DNA of 64,000 nucleotides from Bacillota bacterium (lineage in GTDB: Bacteria > Bacillota > Clostridia > Oscillospirales > Ruminococcaceae), in NCBI GenBank assembly GCA_023460035.1, contig JAEWRN010000034.1, positions 124,001 to 188,000 on the forward strand, given 5' to 3'. Positions 34,928-43,418 of the stretch are shown here, piece after piece. Position numbers and translations under genes: made by a program. The stretch's first letter is position 1, and each line of letters opens with the position of its first letter. The notes beneath the pieces were generated by a model. The model was not told where the DNA came from. It saw only the letters and a program-made list of their open reading frames with translations, and made no database searches.

Positions 34928-36010
34928 ATGGCAAATACGGTTTCACTGACACGCTACACTGTGGGGGAAGATGCTTATAGCCAGCTGCCAGCAGCGGCCA
35001 TGGGCCTTGGCACCCGTTTGTTTGTAATTGGCGGGCATACCGCCCTTGCCGCCGCCCTGCCGCGGCTGCAGGCAGCACTTACGGGCAGCAACCTGGCCAT
35101 CGCCGGTGTGCAGTGGTATGGGGGCGAGTGCACTTACAACAATATAAAGGCCTGTGCCGATGCGGCAAAACAGGCCGGGGCACAGGTGATTGTGGGTATC
35201 GGCGGCGGCAAAGCGCTTGACACGGCAAAAGGGGCCGCCAATCTGCTTGGCACCCCGGTGTTCACACTGCCCACCATTGCGGCCACCTGTGCCGCAACAA
35301 CGGCGCTTTCGGTCATTTATGACGACAATCACAAGTTTACCGAGTTCGCTTTTTTTGATGCCCCGGCGCACCACACCTTTATTGATACTGCGGTCATTGC
35401 CGCGGCACCGGCAAAATATCTGCGCGCGGGCATTGGCGACACGCTGGCAAAGCATTACGAGTGTACGTTTGCCAGCCGAAACGACAATTTAGACCATTCT
35501 TCCGGCATGGCGGTCAACCTTTCACGCATGTGCAAAGACCCGCTGCTGCAGGTTGGGGTGCAGGCACTGCAAGACTGCGAGGCAGGCGTGCCAAGCGACG
35601 CACTGCAGCAAGCGGTACTGGCAAATGTGGTGACTACAGGGTATGTTTCTTGCCTTGTGGCGGAGGACTATAACGGCGCGGTGGCGCACTCGCTTTTTTA
35701 CGGGCTTACCATCCTGCCGGATTTTGAAAAAAACTACCTGCACGGCGATGTGGTCGCCTATGGTATTTTGGTGCAGCTTGCGCTGGACAAAAACGAAAAC
35801 GAGCTGTTGCTTTTGCGTGATTTTTTGGCTGCGGTCGGCATCCCTACCTGCCTTGCCGACATTGGTACCCCATACGAAAAAGCGGTGCTGGCCCCGGTTT
35901 TGGCAGAAGCGTTGACAATGCCGGATATGCAGCATTTGCCCTATGCGGTGACACAGGAGATGCTGTGGCAGGCTATTGGCACCGTTGAAGCCTTAAAAAG
36001 TCACAAATAA
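34928..36010 (+). CDS. Iron-containing alcohol dehydrogenase (glycerol dehydrogenase-like)
   Basis: A 360-residue group III-type dehydrogenase. NAD-binding motif GIGGGKALDTAK, then LPTIAATCAA; metal ligands are the Asp in GIGDTLAKHYE and the His in AVAHSLFYG and YLHGDVVAYG, all present. It probably oxidises a polyol or reduces an aldehyde/ketone; the true substrate is not evident. ATG 34928 follows AAAGGGGAGAAGCAGG. It is 40 bases after polC and may be read through from it. Confidence 0.82.
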   Translation: MANTVSLTRYTVGEDAYSQLPAAAMGLGTRLFVIGGHTALAAALPRLQAALTGSNLAIAGVQWYGGECTYNNIKACADAAKQAGAQVIVGIGGGKALDTAKGAANLLGTPVFTLPTIAATCAATTALSVIYDDNHKFTEFAFFDAPAHHTFIDTAVIAAAPAKYLRAGIGDTLAKHYECTFASRNDNLDHSSGMAVNLSRMCKDPLLQVGVQALQDCEAGVPSDALQQAVLANVVTTGYVSCLVAEDYNGAVAHSLFYGLTILPDFEKNYLHGDVVAYGILVQLALDKNENELLLLRDFLAAVGIPTCLADIGTPYEKAVLAPVLAEALTMPDMQHLPYAVTQEMLWQAIGTVEALKSHK

Positions 36011-36036
36011 GGTCACAAAATAGTAAAACTGTATAT

Positions 36037-36065
36037 TTGCAGCACTGTCGGCACTGTGTTATCAT
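36037..36065 (+). promoter_or_regulatory. Promoter of the DUF4352-like lipoprotein gene with repeated 7-mers
   Basis: TTGCAG (36037-36042), 17 bases, TATCAT (36060-36065). GCACTGT occurs at 36042-36048 and 36051-36057 and inverted as ACAGTGC at 36075-36081; the last two belong to a perfect 11-bp inverted repeat GGCACTGTGTT / AACACAGTGCC (36050-36060, 36072-36082) that flanks the -10. Operator or terminator of the upstream gene. Confidence 0.55.
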
Positions 36066-36128
36066 TAAGAAAACACAGTGCCAATTTTATACCATTACAT
36101 ATAGTTACTGTATAAGGGGAGGAAAAGC

Positions 36129-36689
36129 ATGAATAAAAACAAGGTCGTTGCAATTCTTTGTGCCGCTTTTTTATTTGTTGGCACTATGACCGCCTGTCAG
36201 GCACCATGGGATAAACAAGAAGCTTCGTCGCTGCCCGCCGCAGCAAGTGTGGTACCCACCGCAACCCCCGCGCCGACGCAAGAGCCTTTGGCGACTACCA
36301 AAACACAATTTTTTGATTTCGCCTTGGGCAAGGCGCAGCTGCTGGACGAATATAACGGCAAAACCCCGACACAGGGCGGCAAATTTTTAAAGCTGGAAAT
36401 TACCGTTACCAACATCACTTCTACCGTAGTGCCAATGTATGACACGGATTTTCAGCTCGTGACTTCAAACAACACCGTAATTGTACCGCAAGAGGCTTTT
36501 AATGACGAAATGGTGCCGATAGAGTACGAGCTGCAAGAGGGAGAATCCGCCACCTACACTTATATTTATGATGTGCCCGCAGAGGAAACGGATTTTAAAG
36601 TGCTGTACGCAGAAGAATATGATGATCCGACAACAGGGGAAAGCAGGGTACAGGGTGAAACTTACAAGGTACCGGTAGAGCTTGCCTGA
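36129..36689 (+). CDS. Lipoprotein with DUF4352-like immunoglobulin-type domain
   Basis: A 186-residue secreted lipoprotein. Signal peptide ends with lipobox MTAC at about residue 23, followed by a Ser/Pro/Thr/Ala-rich linker (about 30-57) and a beta-sandwich domain: GGKFLKLEITVTNITST, FQLVTSNN, and YTYIYDVPAEETDFKVLY, the pattern of the DUF4352/telomeric-repeat-like extracellular fold. Function unknown. GGGGAGG before ATG. It is a one-gene unit with a terminator. Confidence 0.7.
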   Translation: MNKNKVVAILCAAFLFVGTMTACQAPWDKQEASSLPAAASVVPTATPAPTQEPLATTKTQFFDFALGKAQLLDEYNGKTPTQGGKFLKLEITVTNITSTVVPMYDTDFQLVTSNNTVIVPQEAFNDEMVPIEYELQEGESATYTYIYDVPAEETDFKVLYAEEYDDPTTGESRVQGETYKVPVELA

Positions 36690-36711
36690 AATACACAAAT
36701 TGCTGCTTTTC

Positions 36712-36746
36712 AAACCACATTTGACATCAATGTGGTTTGTTTTTTG
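36712..36746 (+). terminator. Terminator of the lipoprotein gene
   Basis: AAACCACAT (36712-36720) pairs with ATGTGGTTT, then GTTTTTT. Confidence 0.8.
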
Positions 36747-36798
36747 CCCAAAAGAAGTGTCATTTTTTGTGAATACATCATAATGTTATAACTTTTGC

Positions 36799-36827
36799 TT
36801 TACAAATTGTGCTACGCCGATTATGAT
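36799..36827 (+). promoter_or_regulatory. Promoter of the uridine phosphorylase gene
   Basis: TTTACA (36799-36804), 17 bases and TATGAT (36822-36827). Confidence 0.7.
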
Positions 36828-36890
36828 AAATAGGTAATATCTTTTATTTTGCAGGCACCGCCTGCGGCAAAACCCAAAGGAGGACAGGTT

Positions 36891-37688
36891 ATGTCATTGC
36901 AGTACCACCTGAAAATTCAAGAAGGCGACGTGGCGCCTTATGTCTTGTTGCCGGGTGACCCGAAGCGGGTCCCCATTGTTGCAAGCTATTGGGACGAAGC
37001 GCACTTTGTTGCGGATAACCGTGAGCACGTCACCTATACCGGTGTCTACAAAGGGGTGCCAATCTCTTGCACCAGCACCGGCATGGGTTGCCCCTCAACT
37101 GCCATTGCGATGGAAGAGCTTGCCCGTTGCGGCGTAAAAAACTTCATTCGCATCGGCACCTGCGGCACTTTTCAGGATTATGTGAAAAAAGGCGATCTGC
37201 AAATTTTTGATTCGGCCTGCCGTTATGACGGCTGCTCTAAAGCCTATGCCCCGCTGGAATACCCGGCGGTTGCCTCTCACGAAGTGGTAGAGGCCTGCAT
37301 TCAAGCTGCAAAAGAGCTGGAAAAGCGCTACCATGTGGGCACGACCCGCACACAGGATACCTTCTATGCCAATTACCCGGAGCCCGGCAGCTCGTTCAAT
37401 AATTTCTGGCAGTCCCGCTGGAAAGAATTCTACCCCGACCTCAAGCGCCTCAACGTCCTTGGCGGCGAAATGGAAACCAGCATTGTGCTGGTGCTCACCC
37501 GCATTTGGGGCCTGCGCGGCGGTGCCGTGGCCGTCACACTGGATAACATTATTCAGTCGCAGGAGGAAGAGGGCGAGTACGAGCCCGAAAAGGCATTGGA
37601 TCACAGCGAGGACAACATTAAAACATTGTCGCTGATGGGCTGCGAAGCCATTAAAAAGCTGTGGGAAATTGACCAGGCAAAAAAATAA
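36891..37688 (+). CDS. udp: Uridine phosphorylase
   Basis: A 265-residue nucleoside phosphorylase splitting uridine with phosphate to uracil and ribose 1-phosphate. LLPGDPKRVPIVA, STGMGCPSTAIAMEELA, FIRIGTCGTFQ, and GGEMETSIVLVL are the hallmarks; CSKAYAPLEYPAVA resembles the uridine type more than the purine type. The frame is open to 36849, but ATG 36891 after AAAGGAGGACAGG is the start. Single-gene unit. Confidence 0.9.
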   Translation: MSLQYHLKIQEGDVAPYVLLPGDPKRVPIVASYWDEAHFVADNREHVTYTGVYKGVPISCTSTGMGCPSTAIAMEELARCGVKNFIRIGTCGTFQDYVKKGDLQIFDSACRYDGCSKAYAPLEYPAVASHEVVEACIQAAKELEKRYHVGTTRTQDTFYANYPEPGSSFNNFWQSRWKEFYPDLKRLNVLGGEMETSIVLVLTRIWGLRGGAVAVTLDNIIQSQEEEGEYEPEKALDHSEDNIKTLSLMGCEAIKKLWEIDQAKK

Positions 37689-37726
37689 CACCCAAGGCTG
37701 TTTTGGGTGTTATCAAATAGGCAATT

Positions 37727-37772
37727 TAAAAAACCGTACCCGGCGCATTGCTTTGCCCGGGTACGGTTTTTG
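37727..37772. terminator. Terminator after uridine phosphorylase, also facing the RluA gene
   Basis: A perfect 14-bp stem AAAACCGTACCCGG (37730-37743) / CCGGGTACGGTTTT (37757-37770) with T or A runs on each side. A smaller ACACCCA/TGGGTGT hairpin overlaps the stop codon at 37688-37711. Confidence 0.85.
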
Positions 37773-37818
37773 TGTTTGTTAAACAAAGCAGCAGGCGGGG
37801 CAAACAGGCATTGGCCTG

Positions 37819-38781
37819 TCACCCTGTGGGCAGCGCATCAAAAAAGCGCTGTACTGCGCAGTGGCCCAGCTCAAATTGCTTGCCCGCAAGGTAATGCAGG
37901 GTGCTTTCTTGCGGTATTTCGGCTGCAAAGCCCAAATGGTAGGCACACAGCAGCTGCCCGCGCACGGCGGGGTATTCACTGTTCAGCGCGTCGTCACCAT
38001 ATTTTAAGTCGCCAAGCAGTGGGCTGCCCAAAAACGCAAGGTGTGCGCGTATCTGGTGGGTACGGCCGGTGTACAGGGTGACCTTACACAGCGAAAGATT
38101 GCCTTTCGTTTGCAAAATGTCCACACCGGTGATAATCTTTTGCCGGCCCTCTGCGGGCTTGCGAAAAATCTGCACCCGGTTTTTGGTTTCGTTTTTCAGT
38201 AAATATGCAGTATGAATGCCCTGCGGGGGCGTGCCCTTTGCCACACAAAGGTATTGCTTTTGCAATAAATTGTCACGTACCAGTGCCGTGCCGTCGCGCA
38301 GTGCTGTATATGTTTTTGCTGCAAGCACAAGGCCTTCGGTGCCGCGGTCCAGCCGGTTACAGATGGACGGCCGAAACGGGCTGCCGCCAGCTGGGGTGTA
38401 TTCGCCCTTTTCTTTTAAATAATCTACAAACAGGTCGACCAGGTTGGCGTCCCCGGTGCGGTCAGAATGGCACAGCAGGTGGACCGGCTTTTGCAGTAGG
38501 GCAATTTGTTCATCCTCGTATACTACATTCAGCTTATCCGCCGGGCGGTGCTTTTTTTGCGGGGCAGGGGGGGCTGCAAAAAATTCGTCATTCAAATAAA
38601 GCTCAATCAAATCCCCTTGCTGCAAACGGGCGTCCGGGGCGGCGCGTTTGCCGTTTACCTTAATGCGCTTGTTGCGAAAGGCTTTATGCATTAAAGCGGG
38701 GGGCAGGGCGGTCGTGACCTTTTCCACAAAGCGGGAAAGGCGCACCCCGTCATCATTTGGCCCGGCAGTATAGCTTTTCAA
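37819..38781 (-). CDS. RluA-family 23S rRNA pseudouridine synthase
   Basis: A 320-residue enzyme that isomerises uridine to pseudouridine in rRNA. An N-terminal S4 RNA-binding domain (residues about 12-70, LSRFVEKVTTALPPALMHKA with KRIKVNGKRAAPD) precedes the catalytic domain with ICNRLDRGTEGLVL, where Asp is catalytic, and LYTGRTHQIRAHLAFLG. The start is TTG 38781 after AAAGGGGAAA. The precise target (RluC- or RluD-like) cannot be named. Confidence 0.9.
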   Translation of the reverse strand: MKSYTAGPNDDGVRLSRFVEKVTTALPPALMHKAFRNKRIKVNGKRAAPDARLQQGDLIELYLNDEFFAAPPAPQKKHRPADKLNVVYEDEQIALLQKPVHLLCHSDRTGDANLVDLFVDYLKEKGEYTPAGGSPFRPSICNRLDRGTEGLVLAAKTYTALRDGTALVRDNLLQKQYLCVAKGTPPQGIHTAYLLKNETKNRVQIFRKPAEGRQKIITGVDILQTKGNLSLCKVTLYTGRTHQIRAHLAFLGSPLLGDLKYGDDALNSEYPAVRGQLLCAYHLGFAAEIPQESTLHYLAGKQFELGHCAVQRFFDALPTG

Positions 38782-38877
38782 ACTGATTTCCCCTTTGGTG
38801 TCTTTAAAAACAGACGTTTTTCATGTATAATAATGGAAATTGCCGCCCGGTAAACCGCACCAAGATAATAAGGCGGC

Positions 38878-38908
38878 TTGCGGCAAAATGGCTGCACTTC
38901 AGTATAAT
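38878..38908 (+). promoter_or_regulatory. Probable promoter of radC
   Basis: TTGCGG (38878-38883), 19 bases and a perfect TATAAT (38903-38908). The in-frame ATG at 38907 overlaps this -10 box and so cannot be the start if this promoter is used. Confidence 0.5.
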
Positions 38909-38930
38909 GCAATATGACGGGGGTGTCAAT

Positions 38931-39626
38931 TTGGGCGTACATGACGGGCATCGGCAGCGGTTGCGCGAGCGTTTTTTAAAAGAAGGGCTTTCCGGTTTTG
39001 CGCCGGTTAATGTGCTGGAGCTGTTGTTGTTTTTTACAAATCAGCGCTGTGACACCAGCGAAACCGCACACCGCCTGCTAGAAAGGTTTGGCAGCTTTTC
39101 GGGTGTCCTGGATGCCCCTTATGCCACCCTTTGCGCCGCCGAGGGGGTGGGCCCGCTGTCCGCCTGCCTGATAAAGCTCACCGCCGCCTGCGGTGCATTC
39201 TATGCAAACGACCGTGCTGCCCGGCTGGGCAGTATTTTATCCACAAAACAGGCGGGGGCCTATTTTGTACCCAAATTTACAGGCAGCACCAGTGAAGAGG
39301 TGTATTTGCTGCTGCTTGACGATAAGCGCAAAATACTGCGCTGTGCAAAGTTGTTTGAGGGCACGGTCAATGCGGCGGCCATTACATTAAAGAAGGTCAT
39401 GGCAGAGGTGGTCATCAGCAATGCGACGGCAGTAATTTTGGCCCATAACCATCCCGGCGGGCTTGCACTGCCCTCGGCAGAGGACAAAGCGGTGACAAAG
39501 CAGATCAGCACTGCGCTGGATATGATTAATGTACGGCTACTGGACCATGTCATTGTTGCAGACGAGGAATTCTTTTCTATGGCGGACAGCGGTTTACTGC
39601 ATGCCATGCCGGCGGTACCGCAGTGA
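38931..39626 (+). CDS. radC: RadC/JAB-domain family protein
   Basis: A 231-residue protein. A helix-hairpin-helix part (GSFSGVLDAPYATLCAAEGVGPL) is followed by the JAB/MPN-like metal-binding domain with AVILAHNHPGGLALPSAED (His-x-His motif) and LLDHVIVADEEFFSMAD. Its biochemical role is uncertain; the link to DNA repair is historical. Open frame starts at 38823, but TTG 38931 is chosen: GACGGGGGTG precedes it, the -10 box overlaps the earlier ATG, and the family begins near VHDGHRQRLRERFL. Confidence 0.8.
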   Translation: MGVHDGHRQRLRERFLKEGLSGFAPVNVLELLLFFTNQRCDTSETAHRLLERFGSFSGVLDAPYATLCAAEGVGPLSACLIKLTAACGAFYANDRAARLGSILSTKQAGAYFVPKFTGSTSEEVYLLLLDDKRKILRCAKLFEGTVNAAAITLKKVMAEVVISNATAVILAHNHPGGLALPSAEDKAVTKQISTALDMINVRLLDHVIVADEEFFSMADSGLLHAMPAVPQ

Positions 39627-39652
39627 ATGGTATGTGCCGGGGGAGAAAGGCT

Positions 39653-39681
39653 TTGCGGTACACGGTTGAACGTGCTATAAT
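39653..39681 (+). promoter_or_regulatory. Promoter of the small membrane protein gene
   Basis: TTGCGG (39653-39658), 17 bases, TATAAT (39676-39681). The -35 is the same as in the radC promoter. Confidence 0.7.
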
Positions 39682-39749
39682 ACTTTTCGCCCCTTATAGT
39701 TCTGTGGCAAGACGTGCATTTTGGGCTTTGCCACAAAGGAGATGAACTG

Positions 39750-40256
39750 ATGCCGTTACAGGCAACAATTACACAGTCGGGCACATGGGCAAAAAGTATC
39801 GCCGTCTTTTTTTCTGCCATGGTGCCGTTGATTGAAAACAAAGGTTCTATTATTTTAGCGGCGGCGCTGAATTTGAAGTGGTATATTGCCTACCTTGCCA
39901 CTTCACTGGGCACGTATTTGCCGGTGCCGTTTTTGCTGCGCAACAGCAGAAAAAAGCTTGCGGTGTTGCGCCGGTTTCGGCCGGTTGAATTTGTGATGGG
40001 TCATGTGGATGCCTTTGCAAAAAAACATGCCGCCTTTTTGCACCGGCATGGCAGCATGGCGCTGGCGCTCATCATTTCTATTCCCTTTACCGGCATCGGC
40101 AGCTGGGCAGGGGTTTTACTGGTCGACATTTTAAAGCTGGACCCCAAACGCTCTGCCGCGGCAATTTTTGCGGGGGTGGTGGTTTCCGGCTTTTTGACGA
40201 CGGTTGGGGTGTATGGCCTGTTTCTTGGTATACGCCAGTTGTTGCACTTTTGGTGA
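39750..40256 (+). CDS. Small multi-drug export (COG2426)-like membrane protein
   Basis: A 168-residue membrane protein with four or five helices. MVPLIENKGSIILAAAL near the start, RFRPVEFVMGHVDAFAKKH in a cytoplasmic loop, and SIPFTGIGSWAGVLL match the family annotated as putative small multidrug export protein, for which direct functional proof is lacking. ATG 39750 follows AAAGGAG. Single-gene unit. Confidence 0.75.
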   Translation: MPLQATITQSGTWAKSIAVFFSAMVPLIENKGSIILAAALNLKWYIAYLATSLGTYLPVPFLLRNSRKKLAVLRRFRPVEFVMGHVDAFAKKHAAFLHRHGSMALALIISIPFTGIGSWAGVLLVDILKLDPKRSAAAIFAGVVVSGFLTTVGVYGLFLGIRQLLHFW

Positions 40257-40455
40257 AGTCATACGGGTAAAAAAACAGCAAACAGGGCCGCGGCAAAAGC
40301 TAAAATCACAACAAGGTTTTTTGCTTTGAAACAGGTACCAAGTAAAAGAATTTAAAAGGATAATAAAGCAAACAGAAGAATTTTGGATAATTTTTGCAAA
40401 AACTGCTTGCTTTTTTGAATTTATTCAGAAAAATGAAGAAATTTACATAAAACTA

Positions 40456-40484
40456 TTGACAAAACACACCATCGCCTTTATAGT
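40456..40484 (+). promoter_or_regulatory. Promoter of potABCD
   Basis: A perfect TTGACA (40456-40461), 17 bases, TATAGT (40479-40484). The start codon of potA is 200 bases further on, leaving a long leader. Confidence 0.8.
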
Positions 40485-40683
40485 ACATATTGTGTGTTTG
40501 CATCTGAGGTTTTGGGCGCTTTTCCACCCGCCAAAGCCTGAAGCAACATGGGTGTTGTATGTACTGCTGTAGCCTCCGTTTTTAATTTGCGGTTGGTGTA
40601 ACAAACCTTTTGCGGGGCAGTATAATTGGCACCTGCCCGACGGCGCAGAGCCACGGGGTCAATACCGCAAAGGGGGATGCAGG
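40485..40683 (+). other. Long structured leader of potABCD
   Basis: About 190 transcribed bases before potA. Possible helices are GAGG (about 40506) with CCTC (about 40574), TTTGGGCG with CGCCAAAG, CAACA with TGTTG, GGTT with AACC, and GGGCAG with CTGCCC near the end. No terminator with a T run was seen, and the layout matches no riboswitch class that I recognise. Control of translation by polyamines is a guess. Confidence 0.4.
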
Positions 40684-41730
40684 ATGGATAATAATACGAT
40701 CATTGCGCTTAAAAACATTGTTGTCGATTTTGACGGGGAGGCAGTCCTTAACGGGTTGTCGTTAGACATTCACGATAAGGAATTTGTCACGCTGCTCGGC
40801 CCTTCCGGCTGTGGTAAAACCACGACGCTGCGGGTCATTGGCGGTTTCCTTGAGCCAAAATCGGGCAATGTTTTTTTTAACGGAAAAGACATTACCAGTT
40901 TGCCGCCGTATAAGCGGCAGGTCAATACCGTGTTTCAAAAGTATGCGCTGTTTCCACACCTCAATGTCTACGAAAATGTGGCATTCGGGCTGCGGCTGCG
41001 CAAGGTGGATGAAAAAGAACTGAAAACACGGGTGCTTGAAATGCTGGAAATGGTGGGCCTGCGGGGCTTCGAGCGCCGCAACCCGGTGACCCTTTCCGGC
41101 GGGCAGCAACAGCGTGTGGCCATTGCGCGGGCGCTGGTAAACCACCCAAAGGTGCTGTTGCTCGACGAGCCGCTTGGCGCGCTGGATTTAAAGCTGCGCA
41201 AAGAGATGCAGGGCGAATTGAAGCGCATTCAGCAGAATGCGGATATCACGTTTATTTATGTCACGCATGACCAGGAAGAAGCGCTGACCATGAGCGACAC
41301 CGTCGTCGTGATGAACGGCGGGTACATCCAGCAGATTGGCAGCCCGGTAGATATTTACAACGAGCCGGAAAATGCCTTTGTTGCAGATTTTATTGGCGAG
41401 TCAAATATTTTGTCCGGCGTGATGGAACGCGATTTCAGCGTGGAGTTTGCCGGGTGCCAGTTTACCTGCGTGGACAAGGGCTTTGCAAAGCGTGCCCTTG
41501 TGGATGTGGTCGTGCGGCCGGAGGATATTCAGGTTGTGCCGGCAATTCAGGGCCAGCTTTCCGGTGTGGTAAAAAGCGTTATTTTTAAGGGCGTTCATTA
41601 TGAAATGATTGTCGAGCAGGCGGGCACGAACTGGAAAATTCATTCCACACAGGCCCAGCAGCCCGGCCAGATTATCGGCATGTGCATTGGCCCGGACGAA
41701 ATCCACATCATGAACAAGATGGAGGATTAA
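40684..41730 (+). CDS. potA: Spermidine/putrescine ABC transporter ATP-binding protein PotA
   Basis: A 348-residue ATPase. Walker A GPSGCGKTT, VFQKYALFPHLNVYENV, signature LSGGQQQRVAIARAL, Walker B VLLLDEPLGALD, and VTHDQEEALTMSD. The C-terminal TOBE-type domain (about 240-340) has FIGESNIL and VVRPEDIQVV. Complete motif set for an active ATPase. The AAAGGGGGATGCAGG site precedes ATG. First gene of potABCD. Confidence 0.94.
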   Translation: MDNNTIIALKNIVVDFDGEAVLNGLSLDIHDKEFVTLLGPSGCGKTTTLRVIGGFLEPKSGNVFFNGKDITSLPPYKRQVNTVFQKYALFPHLNVYENVAFGLRLRKVDEKELKTRVLEMLEMVGLRGFERRNPVTLSGGQQQRVAIARALVNHPKVLLLDEPLGALDLKLRKEMQGELKRIQQNADITFIYVTHDQEEALTMSDTVVVMNGGYIQQIGSPVDIYNEPENAFVADFIGESNILSGVMERDFSVEFAGCQFTCVDKGFAKRALVDVVVRPEDIQVVPAIQGQLSGVVKSVIFKGVHYEMIVEQAGTNWKIHSTQAQQPGQIIGMCIGPDEIHIMNKMED

Positions 41731-41733
41731 GCC

Positions 41734-42552
41734 ATGAAGCTGAAATCCAAAATCACTGCTGCACCTTATCTTGTATGGATGGCGGCCTTTATTGTTGCGC
41801 CGCTGCTGATGGTGTTGTACTTTGCTTTTACCGACAAGGCAGGGCACTTTACACTTGAAAATTTGTCCGGCCTTAGCCAGTATACGCCGGTTTTTGTGCG
41901 CAGCATTTTGCTGGCGGCTATCGCCACGGTGATCTGCCTTGTGCTGGCCTACCCGCTTAGTTTTATGCTGTCGCGCCTGCGCGAGGGCAAGCAGCGCATC
42001 ATGCTGATGCTGGTCATGCTGCCCATGTGGATGAACTTTTTGCTGCGCACCTATGCGTGGATGACATTGCTGGAGCGCAACGGCCTTATCAACCGCTTTT
42101 TAGGGCTGTTTGGTGTGGGCCCGCTGAACATGATCAACACGCAGGGCGCCGTGGTGCTTGGCATGGTGTACAACTACCTGCCTTATATGATACTGCCGCT
42201 CTACACCATTATGGTGAAAATAGACGACAGTTTGGTTGAGGCCGCACAGGACCTTGGTGCCGGCAGGGTGCACACCCTCACTAAAGTATTGCTGCCGCTT
42301 TCAGTGCCCGGCATTACGACCGGCATTACCATGGTGTTTGTGCCCAGTATCTCTACCTTTATTATCAGCCGCATGCTGGGCGGCGGCTCTAACCTGCTGA
42401 TTGGCGATTTAATTGAGCTGCAGTTTTTAGGCAACAGCTATAACTATAATTTAGGCAGTGCCATGAGCCTGGTGCTGATGGTCGTCGTGCTGCTGTGTAT
42501 GAGCTTTACCAACCAGCTGGACAATGAAAATAAGGAAGGGGGCGTCGTCTGA
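41734..42552 (+). CDS. potB: Spermidine/putrescine ABC transporter permease PotB
   Basis: A 272-residue permease with six helices. MNFLLRTYAWMTLLERNG and the EAAQDLGAGRVHTLTKVLLPLSVPG coupling motif are typical PotB. It starts 3 bases after potA and its last base overlaps the first base of potC. Confidence 0.94.
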   Translation: MKLKSKITAAPYLVWMAAFIVAPLLMVLYFAFTDKAGHFTLENLSGLSQYTPVFVRSILLAAIATVICLVLAYPLSFMLSRLREGKQRIMLMLVMLPMWMNFLLRTYAWMTLLERNGLINRFLGLFGVGPLNMINTQGAVVLGMVYNYLPYMILPLYTIMVKIDDSLVEAAQDLGAGRVHTLTKVLLPLSVPGITTGITMVFVPSISTFIISRMLGGGSNLLIGDLIELQFLGNSYNYNLGSAMSLVLMVVVLLCMSFTNQLDNENKEGGVV

Positions 42553-43358
42553 TGAAAAAGATGGGGGCCTTTTCCAAACTGTATCTCGTGCTTATTTTTT
42601 CGTTTATGTACCTGCCTATTGCGGTGATGGCGGTGTTCAGCTTTAACCAGTCTAAAAGCCGTACCCTGTTTACCGGTTTTACACTGGACTGGTATCAAAG
42701 CCTGTTTCGAAATGATATGATTTTAAGTGCGCTGGGCCTTTCACTTGTCATTGCGCTGATCTCTTCTGTGATTGCAACCGTGCTTGGCACCATGGCCAGT
42801 ATTGGTATTTATTCCATGCGGCGCACAGCGCGCGGCGTCATCATGAACATCAGCTATATGCCAGTCATTAACCCAGAAATTATCACCGGTGTTTCAATGA
42901 TGTTGCTGTTTGTGGTGGTAAAGGGCTGGCTGGGGGCGCAGATTTTCGGCATCCCCACACTGCTGGTCGCGCATATTACCTTCAATTTGCCCTATGTTAT
43001 TTTTAATGTCAGCCCCAAGCTGCGGCAGATGGATATTCGCATGTGGGAGGCGGCGCTGGACCTTGGCTGTACCCCGATACAGGCGTTTTTTAAAGTAGTG
43101 CTGCCCGAGCTGATGCCGGCAATTCTGTCCAGCTTTTTAATCTGTCTGACTTATTCGATTGATGATTTTATTATCAGCTACTTTACCAGCGGCACCATGC
43201 AGACCTTGCCGATTGCTATTTACAGCATGACCCGCAAAAAGGTCAGCCCGGAAATCAACGCATTGTCGACGATTTTGTTTGTGGTAATCCTTTCAATTAT
43301 TTTGCTAATCAACGCAAAGGACAGCCGCAAAGAAAAAAAGAATGCAGTTCGCATCTGA
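42552..43358 (+). CDS. potC: Spermidine/putrescine ABC transporter permease PotC
   Basis: A 268-residue permease. YLPIAVMAVFSFNQSKSR and the coupling motif WEAALDLGCTPIQAFFKVVLPELMP are typical PotC, as is SIDDFIISYFTSG. Translation is coupled to potB (TGATG-type junction). Confidence 0.94.
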   Translation: MKKMGAFSKLYLVLIFSFMYLPIAVMAVFSFNQSKSRTLFTGFTLDWYQSLFRNDMILSALGLSLVIALISSVIATVLGTMASIGIYSMRRTARGVIMNISYMPVINPEIITGVSMMLLFVVVKGWLGAQIFGIPTLLVAHITFNLPYVIFNVSPKLRQMDIRMWEAALDLGCTPIQAFFKVVLPELMPAILSSFLICLTYSIDDFIISYFTSGTMQTLPIAIYSMTRKKVSPEINALSTILFVVILSIILLINAKDSRKEKKNAVRI

Positions 43359-43418
43359 TTGTCAGATGGTTTTAAAGTTTTTATAGAGAGTGTCGTGAAA
43401 ACGAGAGGAGAATATGGT

